Positions 42,306-50,280 of a DNA stretch of 64,000 nt are shown piece after piece; the first letter of the stretch is position 1, and every line of letters starts with the position of its first letter. The translations under genes and the position numbers were made by a program. Source of the stretch: Desulfopila inferna (GTDB lineage: Bacteria > Desulfobacterota > Desulfobulbia > Desulfobulbales > Desulfocapsaceae); assembly GCF_016919005.1 (NCBI RefSeq), contig NZ_JAFFQE010000004.1:124001-188000 (forward strand). The letters run 5' to 3'. Under the pieces are notes generated by a model. That model was not told the origin of the DNA, did not search any database, and saw only the letters and a program-made list of their open reading frames with translations.

Positions 42306-42929
42306 GTTGTTCACCTAAAAAAATTGATGGCTATATATGCCCAGATCTGGTTCCCAAAAAATGTCGAATGTCGACACTTTGATTATCGAAAAACTTACTT
42401 TATTATTTTTCCGTGTCAATAAAAAAATCTAACTCATCGAAAATTGATCAGGTATTCCTGAATATGAAGGAACCTTATTCACGATAGGAATTAGCTATAT
42501 TTTACATTAATTCAAATGATTGGGAGTAGTAGGCTTTCGAGAGGGAATTTTTTTTTGTTAGACATATACTAGATCCTCTATTTTACCTTCAGCACAACTT
42601 CTATGCTTTTTTAAAAAGAAATATGGGGGAACTATTGCAAGGGGACGACGATGACTGTCTTCTTCTCTGTCTGTTGAACTGAGCGGCGTGCCTTCATCAC
42701 CGTTTTAACCAATGGCATCGGACCGTCGTCAGCAACAAAAGTTATCCTGTTGCAGTTAATTCATGCAGTTGTTTTTTTCTGCCGCCGGCTGGCTTGTTTC
42801 GGAAGAAGATTCGTGTGATAATCAAAAGAGGGTAACGTGAAATCTCCAATATCACGGTTACCTGTGGCTGTTTGATTTTGGAACGCGTGATTCGGGTAGC
42901 CGCAAAGTTAAATATGTCGTGGATTCGTT
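42306..42929. other. Intergenic region with operator-like palindrome and stem-loop
   Basis: 624 bp without gene. Near ridA it holds the palindrome at 42362-42376 and, on the minus strand, a TTGACA at 42414-42419 region with AT-rich sequence after it. GGTAACGTGA (42831-42840) can pair with TCACGGTTACC (42852-42862), with one bulged base. No known riboswitch is recognised. Confidence 0.45.
42362..42376. promoter_or_regulatory. GntR operator candidate for ridA-dcyD
   Basis: TGTCGA-ATG-TCGACA is a perfect 6+6 inverted repeat with a 3-nt spacer, 57 bp upstream of ridA. Short palindromes of this kind are usual for FCD-type GntR regulators, and such a gene lies at the end of the cluster. No second copy is seen before the symporter gene. 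Confidence 0.45.
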
Positions 42930-43763
42930 ATGATCTTGCTCAAAACCTTCGGCATCCTGTTGCTGGTCTATGGAGTTCTTGTCCTGATGGCGGCCGGCTG
43001 TCAATGGAAGATGATCTATTTCCCGAGTCATGGTTCTGAAAAGCGCCTCCTTGAAGAGGCACAGGCCAAAGGGATGGAACCATGGCGCAACGGGAACGGC
43101 GATCTGATCGGCTGGAAATCCCCGTTGCCCCAAAGCAAAGACGATATCAACTCAATCGTGGTTTTTCATGGAAATGCCGGTTACGCCTTGCACCGTGACT
43201 ATTTCGTCGAAGGATTTTCCGCTGTGAAGGGATCGGCTCCATGGATCGTTTATATCTTTGAATATCCGGGGTATGGTGCCAGACCGGGGCGACCATCAGA
43301 GAAGAATTTCAAGGCAGCCGCTGAAGAAGCTGTAACGGATCTTTTCAGTGATAAAGACCGACTGTATCTGGTGGGAGAATCTATCGGCACCGGGGTGGCC
43401 AGCCATCTGGCGCAACGGTTTCCCGAACGCATCGATGGTCTTCTGCTGATTACCCCGTTTACCAGCCTGGCTGATGTAGGCAAAAAGCACTACCCCATCC
43501 TGCCCATCGAAACGTTGCTGCGGGAGCGCTACGATAATCTCACGGCTCTGAAAGATTACAGTGGACCGGTAGCTGTTCTCATTGCCGGCGCAGATGAGAT
43601 TATCCCGGTCTCTCTTGGCCGCAGATTATATGATGCCTATTCCGGCCCAAAAGCCATCTGGATCCAGGAGGGTCGAGGGCATAATTCCCTTAACTACGAC
43701 CCGGAGGCATCCTGGTGGAAGGAGGTGATCAACTTCCTGCAAAACCCGGACAAGGGAGAGTAG
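42930..43763 (+). CDS. Alpha/beta hydrolase (BEM46/ABHD13-like), membrane-anchored
   Basis: 277 residues. One N-terminal hydrophobic helix (LLKTFGILLLVYGVLVLMAAGC), which could also be read as a lipoprotein signal with Cys near 24. Then a hydrolase domain: VVFHGNAGYALHRDYF (oxyanion HGN), nucleophile Ser in VGESIGTG, Asp in IAGADEIIP and His in GRGHNSL. Substrate unknown. It is followed after 3 bp by a second alpha/beta hydrolase gene. Confidence 0.85.
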   Translation: MILLKTFGILLLVYGVLVLMAAGCQWKMIYFPSHGSEKRLLEEAQAKGMEPWRNGNGDLIGWKSPLPQSKDDINSIVVFHGNAGYALHRDYFVEGFSAVKGSAPWIVYIFEYPGYGARPGRPSEKNFKAAAEEAVTDLFSDKDRLYLVGESIGTGVASHLAQRFPERIDGLLLITPFTSLADVGKKHYPILPIETLLRERYDNLTALKDYSGPVAVLIAGADEIIPVSLGRRLYDAYSGPKAIWIQEGRGHNSLNYDPEASWWKEVINFLQNPDKGE

Positions 43764-43766
43764 ATC

Positions 43767-44714
43767 GTGCCACACATGGCTGCTCCGCTTGTCAAGCTCA
43801 TTGACCGCGCCGTCATCAGAATGGCTCGGCTTCACCTGGAAAAACGGGTATATGGCAACAGCCACCTGGCGGAAGCCAAAGCACTCCTTGAAGAACAAGA
43901 CTTTTTCGGTAACCAAGTCGAGCCGGTCGATGAGATGAAATTTTTCGGATCGTTCGACTTTTCCTGCAACTCACCGGTTGCGGGGGTGGCCCCGCAAAGC
44001 AGTCAAGTTTACGGCAAATTCTATCGATGCGGTGACAATTGGCGCAAGAGGCCGGTGGTGATTATGCTGCATGGCTGGAACGGAGAGAACTGCTACCGAT
44101 TATTATTTCCCTTGCTGGCCCGTTATTGCTGCCGACATGGAATCAACCTGCTGATGTTCGAACTTCCCTGCCATGGCAGGCGCCGGGCACCGTCTGGAGC
44201 CGGCAGTGATTTTATCTCGGCCGATCTTTCCGCCATGGTCAAATCGACCAGACAGGCCATCGCCGATACACGCGCTCTGCTGGGCTGGTTGAAGCAGGAA
44301 GGCTGCGGCCCCATCGGAGTCTGGGGAATTTCTCTGGGCGCCTGGCTTGCCGGATTGCTGGTCTGCAATGATGAGCGACTAAAATTTGCGGTCGTGATGT
44401 CTCCCATAGTGCGTATGGATCGGGCAATCGAGGAACTCGAATTCTGTGTACCGATCCGGCGCAGCCTGGCCGGGCGTGAGATCCCATTCCATGGATTGAA
44501 CCTTGTTGATCATCGACCCTTAACTGATCGAGGTAATCTGCTGCTGCTGGAAGGCCGCCATGATGTGTTCGCACCACAGGCACGGGTCGAGGAACTCTGG
44601 GAGATCTGGGAGCGGCCGCCGATCGAGCGCTTCAACCACGGGCATATAAGTATTTTGGTTTCATGGAAAGCGATGAGACGGGCGCTGCGGTTCATTGAGG
44701 ACCGTGCACCTTGA
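43767..44714 (+). CDS. Alpha/beta hydrolase
   Basis: 315 residues. VIMLHGWNGENCYRLLFP (oxyanion region), nucleophile Ser in WGISLGAWLAG, Asp in LEGRHDVFAP and a His in FNHGHISI. No signal peptide. GTG start at 43767, with GGGAG 8 bases upstream. Paired with the preceding hydrolase gene; the two share fold but little sequence. Carboxylesterase or peptidase-like activity is possible; not defined. Confidence 0.82.
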   Translation: MPHMAAPLVKLIDRAVIRMARLHLEKRVYGNSHLAEAKALLEEQDFFGNQVEPVDEMKFFGSFDFSCNSPVAGVAPQSSQVYGKFYRCGDNWRKRPVVIMLHGWNGENCYRLLFPLLARYCCRHGINLLMFELPCHGRRRAPSGAGSDFISADLSAMVKSTRQAIADTRALLGWLKQEGCGPIGVWGISLGAWLAGLLVCNDERLKFAVVMSPIVRMDRAIEELEFCVPIRRSLAGREIPFHGLNLVDHRPLTDRGNLLLLEGRHDVFAPQARVEELWEIWERPPIERFNHGHISILVSWKAMRRALRFIEDRAP

Positions 44715-44798
44715 CAGAAGCAATGAAATAAACCAAAAACCTGCCTGCTGAAGGTTGGCCCGTCTTGTTGATCCGCCTCCTTTTTTGCGGTGTCTGGA

Positions 44799-45158
44799 TC
44801 AGCCGGGGGGATCTTCCTTTTGAAAGTGCTTGCCATCAAAAGAGATAAAATGAACATCATCAAGCTTCGGCAGACCGGCGATTTTCCAGGCCTTCATGGG
44901 ATTGACAAATTCATGCTGAACACATTCTTTTTCATGGCCGATATTTTTGCAGACATAATTCAGTATTGGAAATGCATGGAATTTTCCCCAATAATATCTC
45001 ATGAATTCGATGATTTCCATTTGCTCATCGTCGAGTTCTTCGATTCCCTCGTTTTTGGCTATCTGATGGGCAACATCACGATTCCAATCTTCCTTGTTGA
45101 TCAGAAAACCTTCCTCGTCCAAAGTAATTTTTTTTCCTGCTACGGATATCTCAGTCAT
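44799..45158 (-). CDS. rspA: DsrC/TusE-family protein without C-terminal cysteines (RspA type)
   Basis: 119 residues of the DsrC fold (EISVAGKKITLDEEGFLINKEDW, RYYWGKFHAFP). True DsrC ends in a flexible arm with two redox Cys, one within KxxCKxAGLPKP and one ten residues on. Here that arm reads NPMKAWKIAGLPKL: Trp91 replaces the first Cys, and the second is missing, with an unrelated tail FISFDGKHFQKEDPPG. Homologues lacking both Cys have been named RspA and are proposed regulators rather than sulfur carriers. GAGGA supports the ATG. Confidence 0.85.
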   Translation of the reverse strand: MTEISVAGKKITLDEEGFLINKEDWNRDVAHQIAKNEGIEELDDEQMEIIEFMRYYWGKFHAFPILNYVCKNIGHEKECVQHEFVNPMKAWKIAGLPKLDDVHFISFDGKHFQKEDPPG

Positions 45159-45657
45159 AATGGTTTTCCTCTTATTCGTGTGTAAATATGTTTTGAACTT
45201 ACTGAGTAATTAGCAAGGATCATACCACCTTTCCGGATCTGTCGACAAAGCAGAAGCCAAAGCGTGTATTTCAGCGTCGTTACATCTTTTTTTTAGAGCA
45301 AACGAATTGTGATAGCAAGGTCCAAGTCAGGTCAATTTGAACTGCATTAAGCAGAAATGGTTGAAGTCCATTTTTACAGGACGGATTTAAACAAACCTGA
45401 ACTGCAGGAATTTTGGGTTGCTTGTATATCAAATTGAAGCATAGTATAATTTATCGAGGACTCCGTGATAAAGCAAATACTCCTCCTGGTGTATCGAGCT
45501 TTATTGAAGTCGGAGTTTATGCCTGTACGGGTGCTTATCGCAGTGTCCATCTCGGCAACTTCAATGGCTTTTTACGAAATTATCCTTGATGGTGTCTCCG
45601 GGACAATCAATCCCGGTATCAAATGCTCCGAGATCCCTTCAAAAAGAGGAAGTTGCC
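45159..45657. other. Intergenic region with a decayed segment shared with 59644-59713
   Basis: About 500 bp. The segment 45494-45583 matches 59644-59713 with one 15-nt gap and one single-base gap. Differences in the last part fall on third codon positions (MAFYEII against MTFYEII). An 88-codon frame (45465-45731) overlaps the lipoprotein gene and mixes frames, so I do not call it. Confidence 0.5.
45494..45583 (+). repeat. Leader-region repeat, copy A
   Basis: Blocks TTATCGCAG (45535), ATCTCGGCAA (45549) and TTCA (45560) occur with identical spacing at 59667, 59681 and 59692. Upstream, TCGAGCTTTATTGAAGTC matches TCGAACTTTCTCGAAGTC. This copy precedes the glycine-zipper lipoprotein gene; the other precedes the YtxH gene. 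Confidence 0.55.
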
Positions 45658-46401
45658 ATGTTGAACCGGATGCTTTTATCCTTGTCTATGGCTGTGGTCG
45701 TTACCTTTGCCGGCTGTTCAACCGCCTATAAGGCAAAACCCCTGCCTTTTAAAACCCCGGAGGCGTATCACAACACAGTCCAGGTCGGTAAAACCTGGAT
45801 CGGTGGCCAGGCCTTTGCCGATTCGGAGCAGGCAAAGAATGCCTTTGGTTTTGATATTCGTGGCGCCGGCATGTTGCCGGTGCAGCTGGTTTTTGATAAT
45901 CAGGGCAACCAAACGCTGGAAATCAATCCTTCGCAAACCTATCTGGTCGACAATGAGGATAATCTGTGGCCTATTCTGTCCGATCGTTTTGCTTATGAGC
46001 GCGCCACCAAATACGCCCAGACCGAACAGATTTTCAAGGAGGGCGCTTACGGCGGATTTCTGGGAGCAGCGGCCGGTTCTCTGATCGGTGCTGCCATCGG
46101 TATAGTCAGTGGAGATAATGTCGGCACCGCTATCGGCAAGGGAGCGGCGGTAGGCGGCGCGGCCGGTGCGGCACTTGGAGGCGCTAAGGGAGGTGCCGGC
46201 GGTGAAGCCCGATCTGCCATCGTCCGGGATTTGCGCGATAAATCACTTGAAAATAAAGCCATCGGCCCGGGCAATCTGGCTCACGGCATTATCTTTTTCC
46301 CGGGAGAGGCTCAGTCGGCCAAGCAACTGAGACTGCAGCTGGTTGAACCTGACAGTGGCCAGTCGCATACCGTCGTACTTCCTTTTCAATTGCCTCAGTG
46401 A
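45658..46401 (+). CDS. Glycine-zipper lipoprotein
   Basis: 247 residues. Signal peptide with lipobox FAGC, so lipidated at about Cys20. A 50-residue Gly/Ala-rich segment (GGFLGAAAGSLIGAAIG onwards, about 125-180) is a glycine zipper that inserts in membranes, as in Omp-associated or LysM-less surface proteins. The rest is a beta-rich domain of unknown function. AGAGGA lies 7 bases before ATG 45658; longer in-frame starts are not credible. Confidence 0.82.
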   Translation: MLNRMLLSLSMAVVVTFAGCSTAYKAKPLPFKTPEAYHNTVQVGKTWIGGQAFADSEQAKNAFGFDIRGAGMLPVQLVFDNQGNQTLEINPSQTYLVDNEDNLWPILSDRFAYERATKYAQTEQIFKEGAYGGFLGAAAGSLIGAAIGIVSGDNVGTAIGKGAAVGGAAGAALGGAKGGAGGEARSAIVRDLRDKSLENKAIGPGNLAHGIIFFPGEAQSAKQLRLQLVEPDSGQSHTVVLPFQLPQ

Positions 46402-46450
46402 AAACGGCTGATTTCCCTCCGTCGTCACTCAGGGCTTGATATGCGAAGTT

Positions 46451-46469
46451 GGCACGATGCCTTTTTTTT
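46451..46469 (+). terminator. Weak terminator after the lipoprotein gene
   Basis: GGCA-CGA-TGCC followed by eight T. The stem is only 4 bp, so efficiency is doubtful. Confidence 0.35.
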
Positions 46470-46517
46470 AAGTGGTGCTTGATCGTATATAAAAATAATA
46501 TGTGGTATCTCCAATAT

Positions 46518-47798
46518 TCATCTTTGAGCAAGTTTTTCGAGCTGCTCAAAATAATCCGGAAATGTCTTTGAGGTACAGCCCGGATCGTTGATGGTGACCG
46601 GAGTGTCGCCCAGAGCGACCAGAGAGAAACACATGGCCATGCGATGATCGTTGTAGGTGTCTATTGCCGCATGATGAAGCTTCCGTGGTGGCGTAATCCG
46701 GATAAAATCCTCTCCCTCTTCCACTTCCGCGCCCACCTTTCTCAACTCGCAGGCCATAGCGGCCAGTCTGTCCGTTTCCTTGACCCGCCAGTTATAAACA
46801 TTACGGATGACTGTCGGCCCTACGGCAAAGAGGGCGGTGACAGCAATGGTCATGGCAGCATCGGGAATATGGTTCATGTCAAGATCGACACCTCTGAGCC
46901 TGCCCTTTTCCGCCTCGATAAAATCATCGCCCCAGGTAATGGCGGCTCCCATTTTTTCCAGCACTTCGGCAAAGAGAATATCCCCCTGCATCGAGGCCCG
47001 ACCTACTCCGTTCACTCTTACTTTTCCTCCTTTCACAGCCGCAGCGGCAAGAAAATAGGAAGCCGATGAGGCATCGCCTTCTACAAGGAAGGTTCCGGGA
47101 CTATGATATCTGCGACCGCCGCCGATGACGAATTTATGGTAATCATGGTTTTCCACATCGATCCCGAAGCGCCGCATCATTAGCAGGGTAATATCTATAT
47201 ACGGTTTGGAAACCAGCTCTCCGGCTATACTAACGACTGAATCGTGCAGAGCCATAGGCGCGGCCATGAGAAAAGCTGTGAGAAACTGGCTGGAGACGGA
47301 ACCGTCGATCGATATGTTGCCGCCCTGTAGTCCCGAACCTTGTATACGCAGTGGAGGGTAACCGTCATTGTGCAGATAAGTGATATCCGCACCGGCCTGT
47401 CGCAAAGCATCGACCAGATCGCCGATCGGACGCTCTTCCATGCGCGGTTCGCCGCGGAGTGTATAGGTACCCCGGCCCAGGCAGAGGGCGGCGCACAAAG
47501 GCCGCATGGCTGTACCGGCATTGCCTAAAAAAAGTTCCAGATTCTGAGGGGCAAATGGCTTCCCCTCACCGCTGACGATGCAGGTGGTGCCGTTGTCCTG
47601 CAGCCTGAAGTCCACCCCCAGGGCGCGGAGACTGTTCAGCATATGGCGAATATCATCGGCATCGAGAAGATTGGTGAGGGTGGTTGTTCCTTCGGCCAGT
47701 GCGGCCAGCAGCAGAGCCCGGTTGGAAACGGATTTCGAGCCGGGAAGATCGATTACCCCCTCTATTCGGGAGATGGGCTGAAGTGTCAGCGACTTCAT
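46518..47798 (-). CDS. aroA: 3-phosphoshikimate 1-carboxyvinyltransferase (EPSP synthase)
   Basis: 426 residues, normal length. Signatures: [26 protein letters not shown] at the N-terminus (PEP/S3P binding Lys, Ser, Arg), [36 protein letters not shown] and the C-terminal [20 protein letters not shown] and [13 protein letters not shown]. Sixth step of the shikimate pathway. It is encoded 24 bp downstream of the aldehyde oxidoreductase gene on the same strand, an unusual companion. Confidence 0.94.
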   Translation of the reverse strand: MKSLTLQPISRIEGVIDLPGSKSVSNRALLLAALAEGTTTLTNLLDADDIRHMLNSLRALGVDFRLQDNGTTCIVSGEGKPFAPQNLELFLGNAGTAMRPLCAALCLGRGTYTLRGEPRMEERPIGDLVDALRQAGADITYLHNDGYPPLRIQGSGLQGGNISIDGSVSSQFLTAFLMAAPMALHDSVVSIAGELVSKPYIDITLLMMRRFGIDVENHDYHKFVIGGGRRYHSPGTFLVEGDASSASYFLAAAAVKGGKVRVNGVGRASMQGDILFAEVLEKMGAAITWGDDFIEAEKGRLRGVDLDMNHIPDAAMTIAVTALFAVGPTVIRNVYNWRVKETDRLAAMACELRKVGAEVEEGEDFIRITPPRKLHHAAIDTYNDHRMAMCFSLVALGDTPVTINDPGCTSKTFPDYFEQLEKLAQR

Positions 47799-47822
47799 GT
47801 TTTTTTCCTTGATGTTGGGGGA

Positions 47823-49577
47823 TTAATCAATTTTCAGAGGCTCGGCGAATTCCAGAAGTCGTCGGCCATATTCGCTTTTAAGCTCATCGAGAAATTCCCG
47901 GTCAATCTTGCCTTTCCAGGTGGTTACCGAATAGAAACGTTTAGGAATGGTGATCTCCTCTGGCTGAAAACCGGTGGCGAAACGGACCTGCCAGCGGAGT
48001 TTGCGGATATTTTCCGCAGTTTGCTCCAGGGAGGAGGCCAGATCCCCGTACCCTGCAGTCGTAAGACAATCGGCAAGAATTTCACCGGTGTACACCGAAC
48101 GGGCGAAAAGACAGGCCACCATGGAGGTGAGGAGGACGCGGCCGGGCTCGTCGTCCAGCAGAAAAGAGACGGCTTTATCAACATCTTTTTCAGTGTGCTT
48201 CTGGTCCCAGGAGTAGGCGCCGGTGTCGAGGTGGGAATGCCTGAAGCCCAGAGCCTGGGAGGCAAAAAAGAGTTCTCCCGTGGCGTAACCCGCCATTTCC
48301 TGACCGAGGACACAGGCAAACTCCGTGCCGCCGTAGTGTTGCGCAGCCTTAAGTGTCCCCTGGCCCAGAGTTCTGTAGAAATCATTGATGCCCTTGCCGA
48401 GGAAAGCGGCCGCCTTGATATAGTTTTCAGTGCCACCGAAGCGCAGGGGAACAAGGGTTTCATTCTCGGAGATCAAACCGCGCTCGCTTGCCTCAGTTGC
48501 CCAGGCCAGGGCGACACCGCCGGACATGGCATCCAGGCTGACCTTCTCCAGGGTGTCGAGAATGCGCAGGATATCAAAGCTCTCGGTAACCCCCAGCATT
48601 GAGCCTGCCGCGAAAATGGGTTCATAATCATAGGCCACCTGGTGAAAATGGTATCTGTTGGCCTGCAGGCTTTTTTCGCGAAAATAGCCGATATGGATGC
48701 AGCCTACCGGGCAGCCTGAACAGGCACCATTGCGCAGCAGTGCATCATCGGCAAAAGATTCTCCGCTTATTTTGGAGATAGCGGGGTCGGAGGTTTTCTG
48801 TAAATTTTTCCAGGGTAGCGACTGCAGTTCGTTGAGCGGTTCAAGATTGGCGGGTGTACCGAGGTCGAAGTATTTATGCATCATATCGGTTGCGGTCAGG
48901 CGGTCGTAGAGCTCCTGATATAACTTGGCATACCTGCTGTCCTCCGGTTGGTTGAAATCGCTGTCGCCATGAATGATAATTCCCTTGAGGTTCTTATCCC
49001 CCATCACCGCGCCGCCGCCGAGTCTGCCGAAATGCCTGTAGGTATCGATATTGATGCAGGCCATGGCCGAGCCTGATTCGCCGGACTGGCCGATGCGCAG
49101 GATGGAGCGGTGGCCGCTGTTTCTGCTGAACATTTTGCGCATCAGCCTGCCGCTGGACAGCGCGTTCATGCCTCGCATAAAGCCGACGTCCCTGCATTCG
49201 ATATGATTCGAGCCGATACTGAGACAGCAGAGAGTTTTGGCTTTGCCGGTAATTACGATTGCATCGAGATCGGCAAACCGCAGGGCGAACGCCGCTCTGC
49301 CGCCGCCGTGGCTTTCGGTGTACTGGTTATGATAGGGGGATTTGAAGGCGCAGACCATCTTGCTCATCAGGGGAAAGAGGCCGGTTAAGGGGCCGATGGT
49401 CAAAATGAGGGGTTGCTCTTCGGCATTCCAGTCTCTGTCCATACGCCCATAGGCGATAAAGAGCAGAGCTGCGAGTCCACTGCCACCGGCAAACCGGTTG
49501 CGTCCGTCATGATAGACAATTTTACCTCTTTTTTCGGAGAGGTCATAGAGGAGGATCTTGAATTGCTCACGGATCAT
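47823..49577 (-). CDS. aor: Tungsten-dependent aldehyde:ferredoxin oxidoreductase
   Basis: 584 residues. AOR N-terminal domain with GGSGLAALLF and ESHGGGRAAFALRFADLDAIVITG, then HFGRLGGGAVMGDKNLKGI (tungstopterin binding). Domain 2/3 has the cluster ligands CSGCPVGC (about 280-290) and a late Cys in SMVACLFAR. It interconverts aldehydes and carboxylates with ferredoxin. It overlaps the ferredoxin-like gene by 4 bp. The tungstate transporter at 29.7-32.4 kb would supply the metal. Confidence 0.9.
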   Translation of the reverse strand: MIREQFKILLYDLSEKRGKIVYHDGRNRFAGGSGLAALLFIAYGRMDRDWNAEEQPLILTIGPLTGLFPLMSKMVCAFKSPYHNQYTESHGGGRAAFALRFADLDAIVITGKAKTLCCLSIGSNHIECRDVGFMRGMNALSSGRLMRKMFSRNSGHRSILRIGQSGESGSAMACINIDTYRHFGRLGGGAVMGDKNLKGIIIHGDSDFNQPEDSRYAKLYQELYDRLTATDMMHKYFDLGTPANLEPLNELQSLPWKNLQKTSDPAISKISGESFADDALLRNGACSGCPVGCIHIGYFREKSLQANRYHFHQVAYDYEPIFAAGSMLGVTESFDILRILDTLEKVSLDAMSGGVALAWATEASERGLISENETLVPLRFGGTENYIKAAAFLGKGINDFYRTLGQGTLKAAQHYGGTEFACVLGQEMAGYATGELFFASQALGFRHSHLDTGAYSWDQKHTEKDVDKAVSFLLDDEPGRVLLTSMVACLFARSVYTGEILADCLTTAGYGDLASSLEQTAENIRKLRWQVRFATGFQPEEITIPKRFYSVTTWKGKIDREFLDELKSEYGRRLLEFAEPLKID

Positions 49578-50029
49578 AACAGAACCTCCTCAATATCGTC
49601 TATTTTTTGGAAGTCGAGGCATCCCTGGGGACAAAAATCAACGCACCTTCCGCAATGAATGCAGACGAAAACGTTCCCTTCACCATTTTGATAAATAGCG
49701 TCTACAGGGCAGGCCGGAACACAGGAACCACAACGGATACACAGTTTTTTGGAGAAGACGACTCCGCCGCCTTTTCTCTGGCTGTAGGCCTTTGTCGGGC
49801 AGGCTTCGGCACAGGGCGCCGGGTCGCAGGAGAGGCAGCGGGTGGTTCTGAAACCGGTTGAAAGTCCTCCTGAAGACTCGATGCGGATTCCGGCGCAGTT
49901 CCAGGAAAGCCTCTTGTAAACCAGTCTGGCACAGGCCAGGGAACAGGAGTGGCAGCCGGTGCATTGATCCATGCGGGGTGTGGTAAGTTGTTTCATGGTG
50001 TATTGGCAATAATCCTTTGTAAGTTGCAT
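49574..50029 (-). CDS. Four-cluster ferredoxin-like electron-transfer subunit for AOR
   Basis: 151 residues with four [4Fe-4S] motifs: CTGCHSCSLAC, CLSCDPAPCAEACP, CIRCGSCVPACP and CIHCGRCVDFCP. Such polyferredoxins are encoded before AOR genes and form a wire-like complex with them. The start may be ATG 50029 or ATG 49996; neither has a perfect ribosome site, and AAAGGA sits between the two. Confidence 0.88.
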   Translation of the reverse strand: MQLTKDYCQYTMKQLTTPRMDQCTGCHSCSLACARLVYKRLSWNCAGIRIESSGGLSTGFRTTRCLSCDPAPCAEACPTKAYSQRKGGGVVFSKKLCIRCGSCVPACPVDAIYQNGEGNVFVCIHCGRCVDFCPQGCLDFQKIDDIEEVLL

Positions 50030-50280
50030 ACTAGGTTTTTTTATACTTTCGTTATATTATGTCAGCGTTTTCATTATAGCAACCATCAAGTTCCTAAGGG
50101 TTTATTTAAGAAGAGAACGATTCCCGGGTTGTGATTCATATCCTGCCGGAAATTTAATATTGGCTGTTGCCACTCCGGAGAAAAGCGGATAAATAGAGGT
50201 AACCAATTGGAGTTGCGATAGGGCCTGCCCGATCAAGTTACCGTTAATATACACAGGATATGAAACGTCCGGAGGTTTTC

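Noticed and set aside
47643-48602. 319-codon plus-strand frame across aroA and aor.
   Set aside because: It runs antisense to two well-recognised genes and crosses their junction, without any domain of its own.
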